A stretch of 64,000 nt of DNA from Bacteroidota bacterium (lineage in GTDB: Bacteria; Bacteroidota; Bacteroidia; NORP154): positions 97,400-161,399 of the forward strand of contig JACZWC010000001.1 in NCBI GenBank assembly GCA_022572355.1. Reading direction: 5' to 3'. Position numbers and translations under genes: made by a program. A model generated the notes under the pieces. It saw nothing but the letters and a program-made list of their open reading frames with translations. It ran no database searches and was not told where the DNA came from. Shown one piece after another: positions 46,055 to 54,807 of this stretch; position 1 is the stretch's first letter, and each line of letters begins with the position of its first letter.

Positions 46055-49000
46055 TTACAATACAAAAAAGTTATTGGCAATAAGATCGGCAACCAGAATC
46101 CGTTTGCCATTATAGAGAGCCGTTATAAATGCGTCATCAACACCTCTCTTCAGTACTTTTTGCCTGAATTTTTCTGCTCCCCTCAATGAAGCGAATGATC
46201 CAATCGTAAATCGGGTAATATTATCCCCTAACTTTTTATAATCAACTCTTCCCAGATCCCTTACGTCGCTGCTCGTATAGTTGTCTGCGTTCCTGTAAGC
46301 TCCTACCTGGACTTTAAATGATAATCCCGGTGCTTGGTTCTCTCCGTACAGATCCATTACTTTCTTATAAGCGGCAATTGCTTCTGGGGAAATATATTTT
46401 CTCTTTTTGCGCGAAGCATACCCCTTTCTCGTACCATCCAATTCGTTGAGATACCTTCTTTCCCCGCCTACTTCTGCCGTGATAAAAGCATCCTTCGTTC
46501 CCTGGTTTACAACCATATTTTTGAATTTCCGTGCCTCTCTCAGAGTACGGAACTCACCAATCGTAAATCGGGTTATTTCGTTTACGTTCAATGCTTGCAG
46601 TTCTCCCAGGCTGGCCAATTTTTTGTTATTGTATTTTTCAGGATACCTGTACGCTGCAACTTGCACCTTGTAAATAATATTGGCTGTTGTTCCTGCAATT
46701 ATCCTTGCCTTTCGCAATGCGACCAATCTCCCTTTGCTCAATCTGGAAAACTTACCCGTAGCGGAAAATTCCACGCGTCGATTGAGCTGCCTGCCTGCAG
46801 CATTATCAGAACCATCTGCATTGGTATTCGAAGCCGTAGCGTCAGATTCACCATACGCATAGAGCGCAACGCGATCTTGTCGAACCCCTTTATCCACTAA
46901 ATACTGAGCAGCACTTTGCGCTCTACTGGTAGATAGAGCCATGTTGTATTCTTCCGTTCCAATTGCATCTGCATGGCCCCCAAGCTCAAGTTGGGCGTTG
47001 TCATTTTGCCTCATAAAGTCACTTACCTTATCCAATTCTTGTTTGCTCTTTAACCTTAGGCTCGTTTTATCGAAATCAAATAAGATATTCTTGAAATTGG
47101 CGGTTGCCGCCGCTGGAGGCTCAGGCTCAGGCTCAGGTTCAGACTCTGGTTCAGGCTCTGGTTCTACCATAGCGATTTCCTCTGGTTGTTCATCCCCGGG
47201 CAGCCGTAATTTTAGCACATTTGAGCTCTCCAGGTATGCGGCCTCTTCCGCAGTAGCTGAAATTACCGTTGTTACTATTGTTCGCTGCTGCCCGTTTTCA
47301 TCGGTAATCATTATGATAATCTCATCTTCCAACTCAGAATTTTTAGAGTCTAGCATGAAAGAATATTTCTTTTTTACAACTACCTGGGTGAAATTGAATA
47401 TGCCTGAGTTATTCTTCGTCGACACCATTATTATCCTGCCATTTTCATCCAGTAAATAAAGTTTTACGGTTGCTGGTTCTATAGTATCTGCAGGTGTTAT
47501 GGAATCCGCACTTTCAGAATGCAGTTCTCTTTCCACTGCAAGTTCTTCCTTGGCCAAACGAATCTCTTCGAGTTTCTCGTTGAGTGCATTTTGGATGTTG
47601 TTGGTCGAATCGATAAAGGGATTTCTCTTGGCATTCAGTTCAAAATCTTGTTCAATTTCCAGGTATACTTCCAGCTTAGTGAGATCTATGTTCTCGCTGT
47701 GCATGTTTTCTCCCTCTACTACAAAGTCTATCTTATAGTCATACCCCGGAGGTAAAGCGATAAGATAATTTCCACTGTTTGAATTTCCTTTGTATATGCC
47801 ATAGGATTCATCGGTAGTTACATTTGTAACCCTAACTTTTGCCTCGACAAACTTGCCATTGCTCTGTATAAGGCCTTTTATAAGGGCCAATACAGGTTTT
47901 TTGCCGTATACTCCAGGTTTTACAACATAGATATCTTGTCCGCCTAATCCTCCTTTTCGAGCCGATGAAAAGTAAGCTCTTTCCCCATTCGCGGATACAA
48001 CATAGAATATATCATCATTGGGTGTGTTGATGGGCATACCCAAATTTATCGCTTTTTCCCATTTCCCATCTTTGAGTGTCGAGAAAAATATGTCGTAGCC
48101 TCCCATGCTGTTGTGCCCCTGTGAACTGAAGTAGAGCAAACCCCCGTTGGCATGGATAAATGGCGCATCTTCGTCAAATTCAGTATTGAACTTGGGGCCC
48201 ATATTCCTGATCTGCCCCCAGCTGCCGTCCTCCTGAAGTTTGGCCTTGTATATGTCCTTTCCTCCCATTCCCCCGGGCCTGTCACTCACGAAGTATAGTG
48301 TTTTACCATTTATAGAAATACTGACATGGCCCTCATAATGCTGCGTATTTACATCGCCATACAATTTTACGGCAGAAGGCCAGAGATCACCATCTTTGAA
48401 ACTTTCGTAAATATCACCCCCATTCTCATCTTTGTAAATGAAGAGTTGTTCACCATCGGGAGATAGTGCGATCGATGCATCGTGATAATTGCCGTTAATT
48501 CTATATCCAATATCTTCAGGATCCAGCCACTTGTTACCCAAGCGGTATGATCGGTATATATCTTCATAATATTCACCATCGGCATCGGGCTCACCATACA
48601 TGTTTTGGCGACCACCCCTGGATCGTTTCCCCTTGTACGTATACATCAATACCGACTCGTCAAATGACACCAGAGGTACATATTCATCGTCTTCGGTATT
48701 CACCGGAGCACCCAAGTTTTCAATAAGGAGTCTCTCTTCCTGAGTTGCCGCCATTAGTTCTTTAGCATTTTTACAATGCTTTAGGAATCTGGGAATCTTC
48801 CTTCTATTGAGGCCTGATGTTTTGCTGCTTTCCATGGCCAGTTTGAAATAACCAATTGCCTCATCAAACTTATAATTGAAAAAATAAGCTTTACCGAGAT
48901 AGAATAGGAGATTAAGTAGTTTAGGATTCCGCGTGTAAGCATCTTCCAGGAGTTTTATCGCCTTGTCTTGCTCATCCGTTTTACCCAGGTAACATATGCC

Positions 49001-49243
49001 AGCGTAATATCGGTAAGCGTTTGTTCCTGGGTACCTGTCGTGAAGCTTTACAAAGAGAGGAAGTGCTCTTTTAATATCACCATAACCAAAATACCATTCG
49101 GCAGCTTCCAACAATTCTTCCTCGCCACCACCCAGGACATATTGGGTGTCAAAATTTTTTGGCTTCTGGGCAAGTGCAGTCAGAGCCAGTAGAAATATTA
49201 TGAGGAAGACGGTTACGATCCTTCTCAGGGTCATTGGGGTCAA
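46055..49243 (-). CDS. PorE-like protein A: TPR, PD40, CRD, OmpA and two SPOR-like domains
   Basis: The 1062-residue product has a signal peptide, TPR units (about 35-180), a PD40 propeller (about 190-450) and two regulatory beta-sandwiches (about 455-540 and 620-690). A Pro/Glu linker (about 695-712) leads to an OmpA-like domain (about 714-828; ILFDFDKTSLR, GHADAIGTEEYN, NRRVEF). Two SPOR-like modules close it (about 854-934 and 971-1062). TPR-PD40-CRD-OmpA is the arrangement of PorE, a lipoprotein linked to the T9SS motor. Here there is no lipobox, and the two SPOR-like ends are added. First gene of the tandem set, divergent from a GldN-like lipoprotein. Confidence 0.8.
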   Translation of the reverse strand: MTPMTLRRIVTVFLIIFLLALTALAQKPKNFDTQYVLGGGEEELLEAAEWYFGYGDIKRALPLFVKLHDRYPGTNAYRYYAGICYLGKTDEQDKAIKLLEDAYTRNPKLLNLLFYLGKAYFFNYKFDEAIGYFKLAMESSKTSGLNRRKIPRFLKHCKNAKELMAATQEERLLIENLGAPVNTEDDEYVPLVSFDESVLMYTYKGKRSRGGRQNMYGEPDADGEYYEDIYRSYRLGNKWLDPEDIGYRINGNYHDASIALSPDGEQLFIYKDENGGDIYESFKDGDLWPSAVKLYGDVNTQHYEGHVSISINGKTLYFVSDRPGGMGGKDIYKAKLQEDGSWGQIRNMGPKFNTEFDEDAPFIHANGGLLYFSSQGHNSMGGYDIFFSTLKDGKWEKAINLGMPINTPNDDIFYVVSANGERAYFSSARKGGLGGQDIYVVKPGVYGKKPVLALIKGLIQSNGKFVEAKVRVTNVTTDESYGIYKGNSNSGNYLIALPPGYDYKIDFVVEGENMHSENIDLTKLEVYLEIEQDFELNAKRNPFIDSTNNIQNALNEKLEEIRLAKEELAVERELHSESADSITPADTIEPATVKLYLLDENGRIIMVSTKNNSGIFNFTQVVVKKKYSFMLDSKNSELEDEIIIMITDENGQQRTIVTTVISATAEEAAYLESSNVLKLRLPGDEQPEEIAMVEPEPEPESEPEPEPEPPAAATANFKNILFDFDKTSLRLKSKQELDKVSDFMRQNDNAQLELGGHADAIGTEEYNMALSTSRAQSAAQYLVDKGVRQDRVALYAYGESDATASNTNADGSDNAAGRQLNRRVEFSATGKFSRLSKGRLVALRKARIIAGTTANIIYKVQVAAYRYPEKYNNKKLASLGELQALNVNEITRFTIGEFRTLREARKFKNMVVNQGTKDAFITAEVGGERRYLNELDGTRKGYASRKKRKYISPEAIAAYKKVMDLYGENQAPGLSFKVQVGAYRNADNYTSSDVRDLGRVDYKKLGDNITRFTIGSFASLRGAEKFRQKVLKRGVDDAFITALYNGKRILVADLIANNFFVL

Positions 49244-49343
49244 AGTTGCTTCCAGCGAAAATCATGAAAATACGAATGTCTAAAGAGGAGAGCTATCTGT
49301 ACTTATGAACAGGGCAGAGTTAATAATCACCTGAGATAATTGT

Positions 49344-49376
49344 TGAGAAAAGAGCTCTCAAAAGTGCTATATTTGT
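49344..49376 (+). promoter_or_regulatory. promoter of the GldN-like lipoprotein gene
   Basis: TTG (49344-49346), 22 bases, then TATATTTG (49369-49376), a full match to the -7 box. The ATG follows 18 bases later, so the leader is short. Confidence 0.55.
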
Positions 49377-49394
49377 CTATAACAAAAAAAGGCT

Positions 49395-49976
49395 ATGAAA
49401 TCAACTTGTATAATTCTTGCAGCAGTTATCGGGTCATTTCTACTCAGTTGTTCCAACAAAGAATCTGAAAACAACACGGAAGCGAATGCCGAATCTGTTG
49501 AAGAACCTTTTCTTTTGGCCAAAAATTTTAGGTCTGAAGCGACTATAATTGTAGATTCAGAGGATGAGGAATGGATAGGCAAGTTTGATAATATGACTCT
49601 GGTGAACGATATATTTGAAAAGATATACGATAGTACGCTAACACCTTATGATCTGCTGAATAACAAAATTGCCATAGAAGAAATTAAACTAATTGAGTAT
49701 TCGTTGGATACCACTTTTATTGAGGATTTTGAAACTGGTGACCTGCAGGAGACTGTTGTGGAAGAATCTCTTGAACGTGATGAAATAACGAAGATATTTT
49801 TACGTGAAGATTGGTATTATGATAAGGAGAACTTTAATATCAGGAAGGAAGTTGTGAGTATAACGCTAACGACGAAAAAATTTGATCTCGAAGGGAATTT
49901 TCTGGGATATCGGGCATTGTTCGTGGTTTACATGAACGGAAAGAAACCTGAAGTCTCTGGTAACCTTGTGAACTAA
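49395..49976 (+). CDS. GldN/PorN-like lipoprotein
   Basis: The 193-residue product has a lipoprotein signal with lipobox LLSC (Cys at about 19), followed by an acidic linker. The mature part reads LVNDIFEKIYDSTLTPYDLL, then ITKIFLREDWYYDKENFNIR and FDLEGNFLGYRALFVVYM. The series L/I-R/K-E-D-W-x-x-D-x-E, then F-D-x-x-G-x-x-x-G-Y-x-x-x-F-x-V-Y, is the conserved end of GldN/PorN, a core T9SS protein that forms the periplasmic ring with GldK. Family membership is a reading of this pattern. Unlike classic GldN it is short and lipid-anchored. It is divergent from the PorE-like genes. Confidence 0.55.
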   Translation: MKSTCIILAAVIGSFLLSCSNKESENNTEANAESVEEPFLLAKNFRSEATIIVDSEDEEWIGKFDNMTLVNDIFEKIYDSTLTPYDLLNNKIAIEEIKLIEYSLDTTFIEDFETGDLQETVVEESLERDEITKIFLREDWYYDKENFNIRKEVVSITLTTKKFDLEGNFLGYRALFVVYMNGKKPEVSGNLVN

Positions 49977-50016
49977 TGTTTCGTATTATCGACTAGGAAA
50001 TAACAATTTCTTATTT

Positions 50017-50024
50017 TAATTTTG
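50017..50024 (+). promoter_or_regulatory. promoter -7 element of the MORN-repeat gene
   Basis: TAATTTTG is a full match to TAnnTTTG, 35 bases before the ATG. No TTG is found at the -33 position. Confidence 0.35.
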
Positions 50025-50059
50025 TTTTTGGCTAGGCACTCAATATAATATTCTTTAGA

Positions 50060-50515
50060 ATGATAAGAGCGCTGTTTCTGGTTTCCTTTCTAATTCTTCT
50101 TTCACATTCTTCGTGGTCGCAGATAAGATTACTGAGCAATGGTATTGCTGAGGACTTGACATACTATGACAATGGCAATATTATGGAGAAAGGGTACTTT
50201 AAAAATGGTAATAAAGCGGGGAAATGGGTAGAGTATTATGAAAACAAACAAAGAAAATCTGTAAAGTATTATAACGAAGATGGAGAACCTATAGGAAAAT
50301 GGACTACATGGTATGAAAATGGTCAAAAATGGAACTCTGTAACTTACGAAAATGGTAAAGTTGATGGTGCATGGACTTACTGGTATAAAAATGGTAGTAA
50401 ATGGCATCAATTATCATATGATAATGGTCAGTTACAAGGGAATTGGGCATACTGGCGTAAAAGTGGCGAGAAAGCCGGAAAAGGAATATATAAACCTGAT
50501 ACCACGAAAAGCTAA
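50060..50515 (+). CDS. secreted MORN-repeat protein (YwqK-like)
   Basis: The 151-residue product has a signal peptide (residues 1-21) and five MORN-type repeats of about 23 residues, each with Y-x-N-G, G-x-W-x-x-W/Y-Y and N/K-N-G. The form matches MORN_2 repeats that automatic annotation calls YwqK-family antitoxins, but there is no partner toxin next to it and a secreted antitoxin is unlikely. A surface or periplasmic binding role is more plausible. A strong terminator follows. Confidence 0.75.
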   Translation: MIRALFLVSFLILLSHSSWSQIRLLSNGIAEDLTYYDNGNIMEKGYFKNGNKAGKWVEYYENKQRKSVKYYNEDGEPIGKWTTWYENGQKWNSVTYENGKVDGAWTYWYKNGSKWHQLSYDNGQLQGNWAYWRKSGEKAGKGIYKPDTTKS

Positions 50516-50539
50516 AGAATTATAATTTAACATATTGAG

Positions 50540-50574
50540 CCTGCAAGGACACCACCGGTACTTGCGGGTTTTTT
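50540..50574 (+). terminator. intrinsic terminator after the MORN gene
   Basis: CCTGCAAG pairs with CTTGCGGG around a 13-base loop, followed by six T residues. It separates the MORN gene from the following sensor gene. Confidence 0.8.
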
Positions 50575-50683
50575 ATTGAACTTGGGTTGCGATCACGCAT
50601 TTTTATTATCTTTCTATTTATAATCAAGTAAAGTATTAGCTTGCCTTTGAACATAATCATTTGGAGACCCCTGGCTAAAATGA

Positions 50684-53600
50684 ATGATGTTAAGAAGTAA
50701 CCGATCTGAATCTCCCCCAAGTGGATACCTAACATGTGTTGCTACAATCGCGGTTTGGTGTTTGTCCTTCTCTCTGGCAATAAGTCAGAGTTATAACTTC
50801 CAGAATTACTCAGTACAAGAAGGAGTTGCTCATTCATTGGTGTATACAATTTATCAGGACGACCATGCCAATATATGGCTGGGTACGGCTGGTGGATTGA
50901 GCATGTACGATGGAAAAAGCTTCCATAATTACACTACGGTTAATGGCCTTCCTACGAATTATATTGGTCAAATTGTTGGTGATAGTTTTGGAAGCATTTG
51001 GTTTATATCAGGTAGGCTTGCCACAGGTAGGCTTGTAAAGTTTGACCGAAAGAAATTTAACATCATCACTACTGAGCAAGGTCTGGTAAGTGATGAAATT
51101 AACCACTTGTTATATGATAACCGCAACAGACTCTGGGTCGCAACGTCAAACGGTCTGAATAGGATTGATGTAAAGGAATTCTCGAATCTCGAGCGGATAG
51201 GCAGACCAACAGAAACTGCTATGGAAACATTTACAGTGTCCGACGGATTGTCGAGTGATAACGTTCAGATTTTATTTGAAGACTCGCAAGGCAGAATTTG
51301 GATCGGAACGGACAGTGGATTGAACTGGATTGGAAAGGAGGGTAAAATTAATTCGATTGTCTCTCTTCATGCAAATAGTATTGCTCATATCACTTCCGTA
51401 AGCGAAGATTTGTTTGGAAGGATGTGGTTGGGTACCGCGCAAGGAGTGGTGAGGATTGCTGGAATTTCATCTGAGCCAATGACTCCACTGGTAACAAGTT
51501 TTGGCGTTGAAAGCGGTTTCAGTGGAGGAACAGTGAATAAAATATCTAAGGACAACAGGGGTAATATGTGGTTCGCCACAACCGAAGGATTGATAATGTA
51601 CGACGGCTCAAATTTTCGAAAAATGCTCTCTGAAACGAATCAGCCAAATAGAAATATTAAAGATGTTATGGCGGATTCGCGTGGTGATATCTGGATTGGA
51701 ACCGAAGACGGACTGTTTAAATATGATCATGTATCAATGACGAAATTTAGCGTAGAAAATGGGTTGAGCAACAACAGAATATACACTATACTTGAAGGTA
51801 GAGATGGGAATATTTGGATTACAACCTTTGGTGGGGGTGTATGCAAGTTTAAGGGAGAAACATTTATCAACTATACAGAGGCAGACGGTCTGGTTAGTGA
51901 CATGATATGGTCTGTCAAGAGCGATGTAGATGGAAATGTGTGGATTGGAACGGATAAGGGATTAAGCGTATTTCCGACTGTGGATAAAGCCAGGGCTGAG
52001 GTGATGAAAAGGACTATTTTCTATAATTACACATCTTTTGATGGTTTGCCTAGCAACACGATTAATTACGTTTTTCAAGATAATGCAAACAACCTCTGGT
52101 TTGCTTGTAACGGAGGATTGTCTAAGCTAACAGCAAACAAGATTAATTTTTCTGGCGTTTCTGGCAGGCCAGCTTTTAAGTTTATTGATGTAAAAGTAGA
52201 CGTGCCTTTGTCAGATCCCATTTTTCGGACCATATGTCAATCTAAAGACGGAAACTTATGGATCGGTACAAATCACGGCGTAATAGAATATGACGAAGTG
52301 AGATTCGAGAAGAGGTTTGAAGATACAGAGTTAAATGATGTAAATGTTTATTCAATATTTCAAGATTCAAGGGGAGCATTTTGGTTCGGAACCGACAGAG
52401 GTATTTGTAGAACAGATGGGAAAAAGATCGTATTCTTTGACATTGATTATGGAATAAAGGACAGGAGAGTTGTTCCTATTTTGGAGGACGCTCAAGGAAA
52501 TATTTGGTTTGGAACTTTGAACAATGGTATATACAGATATGACGGCCGGGAATTTGATCATATCAATGTAGACGATGGATTGAGCGCCAATCCTGTCTAT
52601 TCAATGATTTCTGATGGATATGGGAATCTCCTGATAGGTACCAACAACGGATTGAACAGGTTTAACTACCAGAAGTTCAATATTTCGGGAGAAATAGACA
52701 TAAGGCAGTACAATGTGAGAGAGGGCTTTTTTGGCAATGAGTGCAATAAGAATGCCGCTTGTGAAGATTCTGAAGGAAATTTCTTGTTTGGCACGGTTAA
52801 AGGTGTTGTAAGTTATGATCCCGCGCTCGACTTGAAAGTAGCGAATAAGCCTACCACAAACATTACAAATGTTAAATTATTTTTTGAGGAAACGGATTGG
52901 AGTTCATATGCGGAAAATCTCACAAATTGGTATTCTCTCCCCAACAACCTGGTCTTACCATACGACCAAAATCATTTGACGTTCAATTTTATTGGCGTAA
53001 GCTTGACAATACCCGAAAAGGTAAGGTATCGATTTGTATTGGAGGGTTTGGATAAAGAGTGGCACGATCCAACTACGCTGAACGAAATTACCTATACTAA
53101 TTTATCGCATGGTGAATATATTTTTAAAGTCATAGCCAGTAACGAAACTGGGCTTTGGAATACAACTCCGGTTGAATTTGCATTTAGGATTACTCCGCCT
53201 TTCTGGAAAACATGGTTATTCTTTTCTTTCCTAACGGCGACTATTCTCGTTGGCCTTTACCAGGTGATAAAGTGGAGAGAATCCAGGTTCAAGAGAAAAC
53301 AAAGTGAGTTAGAGGATCTTGTAAAGTCCAGAACTTACGAGCTAGATAAAAAGAACAGAGACATAACAGAAAGTATAAACTACGCACAAAGAATTCAGGA
53401 AGCGGCTCTTCCCCCATTAGAATGGGTGGAAAAACTACTTCCGGAACATTTTATTATTTATCAACCTCGCGATATTGTTAGCGGTGACTTTTATTGGATA
53501 AATGCGCCGTCTACCAGTGAGGTTGGAAGATCGGGCGAAATTATCATTGCTGCTGTAGATTGTACCGGGCATGGGGTCCCCGGAGCGTTTATGAGTATTG

Positions 53601-54145
53601 TAGCCAGTAATCTACTTAATCAGGCGGTATTAGACGACGAAAAAACGAAACCATCAGAAATACTTGATCATGTGAATCAGGGCTTGGAAAAGGCCCTGAG
53701 AAAGACGGAGCAAAAAAGAGTTACAGACGGAATGGATTTGGCATTGATAAAGCTAAACCTGAATACAAAGAAACTTGAATACGCAGGCGCTGTAAACCCC
53801 TTATGGATATTAAGAGAAACCAAAGAGGGAGCTGAAATTCTGGTGATTAACGCGGATAGGTTTTCCATAGGTTTACAAAGGAAAACTTCAGAGTTCTCAT
53901 TCAAGAATAATTTGGTAAAATTGCAAGAAAATGATCGTTTATTCATTTTTACAGATGGACTAATCGATCAATTTGGAGGTGAAACAGGAGAGAAATTTAA
54001 AAGCCGAAGATTTAAAGAACTGCTTATTGCAACAAGAGATTTATCGATGAGTGAACAGAAAAAACGTATTCTGCAGACAATTGAACAGTGGCAGGGCGGC
54101 TTTGAGCAGGTAGACGATATGCTCGTGATAGGAATACAGATATAA
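50684..54145 (+). CDS. sensor propeller / Y_Y_Y / SpoIIE-type phosphatase
   Basis: The 1153-residue product begins at ATG 50684 with a signal peptide (to about residue 36). A large double propeller of two-component-regulator blades follows (about 40-730; I/L-W-I/F-G-T-x-x-G-L motif). Then come a Y_Y_Y domain (about 769-836), one transmembrane helix (about 842-862), a coiled coil and a SpoIIE/PP2C-type phosphatase (about 930-1153). The phosphatase metal-binding residues are visible in SGDFYWI, AVDCTGHGVPGAFMS and FTDGLIDQF. It senses a periplasmic signal and should dephosphorylate a serine/threonine phosphoprotein; SiaC-like protein at 20260 is a natural candidate. No kinase domain is fused. 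Confidence 0.9.
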   Translation: MMLRSNRSESPPSGYLTCVATIAVWCLSFSLAISQSYNFQNYSVQEGVAHSLVYTIYQDDHANIWLGTAGGLSMYDGKSFHNYTTVNGLPTNYIGQIVGDSFGSIWFISGRLATGRLVKFDRKKFNIITTEQGLVSDEINHLLYDNRNRLWVATSNGLNRIDVKEFSNLERIGRPTETAMETFTVSDGLSSDNVQILFEDSQGRIWIGTDSGLNWIGKEGKINSIVSLHANSIAHITSVSEDLFGRMWLGTAQGVVRIAGISSEPMTPLVTSFGVESGFSGGTVNKISKDNRGNMWFATTEGLIMYDGSNFRKMLSETNQPNRNIKDVMADSRGDIWIGTEDGLFKYDHVSMTKFSVENGLSNNRIYTILEGRDGNIWITTFGGGVCKFKGETFINYTEADGLVSDMIWSVKSDVDGNVWIGTDKGLSVFPTVDKARAEVMKRTIFYNYTSFDGLPSNTINYVFQDNANNLWFACNGGLSKLTANKINFSGVSGRPAFKFIDVKVDVPLSDPIFRTICQSKDGNLWIGTNHGVIEYDEVRFEKRFEDTELNDVNVYSIFQDSRGAFWFGTDRGICRTDGKKIVFFDIDYGIKDRRVVPILEDAQGNIWFGTLNNGIYRYDGREFDHINVDDGLSANPVYSMISDGYGNLLIGTNNGLNRFNYQKFNISGEIDIRQYNVREGFFGNECNKNAACEDSEGNFLFGTVKGVVSYDPALDLKVANKPTTNITNVKLFFEETDWSSYAENLTNWYSLPNNLVLPYDQNHLTFNFIGVSLTIPEKVRYRFVLEGLDKEWHDPTTLNEITYTNLSHGEYIFKVIASNETGLWNTTPVEFAFRITPPFWKTWLFFSFLTATILVGLYQVIKWRESRFKRKQSELEDLVKSRTYELDKKNRDITESINYAQRIQEAALPPLEWVEKLLPEHFIIYQPRDIVSGDFYWINAPSTSEVGRSGEIIIAAVDCTGHGVPGAFMSIVASNLLNQAVLDDEKTKPSEILDHVNQGLEKALRKTEQKRVTDGMDLALIKLNLNTKKLEYAGAVNPLWILRETKEGAEILVINADRFSIGLQRKTSEFSFKNNLVKLQENDRLFIFTDGLIDQFGGETGEKFKSRRFKELLIATRDLSMSEQKKRILQTIEQWQGGFEQVDDMLVIGIQI

Positions 54146-54155
54146 AAACGCGGAA

Positions 54156-54797
54156 ATGGATTTTTTAGGGGAGAATGTGCTTCAGTATATTGAGAAGAAC
54201 ACGGAGAAAGAACCCGGAATACTGCAGAAACTGTATAGGGAAACCTATGCAAAAGTCCTTGTACCCAGAATGATTGCCGGCCACTATCAGGGACGTGTAA
54301 TTAGTATGCTGAGCAAGATGATAAAACCCGAACAAATACTGGAAATAGGAACCTATACAGGTTACTCGGCAATTTGCTGGGCTGAAGGATTGGTTGAGGG
54401 AGGAATGGTTCATTCTATTGATATCAATGAAGAAATAAAACCAATGGTCGATCGATACATGGAGGAAGCGGGAATCCGGGATAAAGTCACTCAATATATT
54501 GGCGAAGCGCTGACTATTATTCCTCAGATAGATGAGGTGTTTGATATTGTATATATAGATGCCGACAAGGAAAATTATTCCAACTACTTTGATTTGGTTA
54601 TTGATAAAGTTCACACCGGCGGATTTATCATTGCGGATAATGTGCTTTGGAGTGGCAAGGTGCTGGAAGATGAAGATACCATGGATGAAGATACTGTAGC
54701 ATTGGTGGCCTATTGTGAGAAAATTCGAGAAGATGACAGAGTCGAGAATGTGATGCTTCCTGTGAGAGATGGCTTGCTTGTGTCAAGAAAAAAATAA
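54156..54797 (+). CDS. class I SAM-dependent O-methyltransferase
   Basis: The 213-residue product belongs to the caffeoyl-CoA/catechol O-methyltransferase-like family. The SAM-binding motif is ILEIGTYTGYSAICWAEGL, followed by the VHSIDINEE acidic ribose ligand, FDIVYIDADKENYSNYFD (metal-binding Asp) and GGFIIADNVLWSGKV. The catechol-type substrate cannot be specified. The gene begins 10 bases after the sensor/phosphatase gene, so it may be co-transcribed. Confidence 0.9.
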   Translation: MDFLGENVLQYIEKNTEKEPGILQKLYRETYAKVLVPRMIAGHYQGRVISMLSKMIKPEQILEIGTYTGYSAICWAEGLVEGGMVHSIDINEEIKPMVDRYMEEAGIRDKVTQYIGEALTIIPQIDEVFDIVYIDADKENYSNYFDLVIDKVHTGGFIIADNVLWSGKVLEDEDTMDEDTVALVAYCEKIREDDRVENVMLPVRDGLLVSRKK

Positions 54798-54807
54798 CCA
54801 ACCGGAT

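Noticed and set aside
46941..47459. Plus-strand Ser/Gly-rich frame opposite the PorE-like OmpA region
   Set aside because: It mirrors the Pro/Glu linker of the minus-strand gene and has no start context.
50060..50515. MORN protein as a YwqK antitoxin of a TA system
   Set aside because: It has a signal peptide and no toxin gene beside it; the antitoxin label comes from automatic naming of the repeat.
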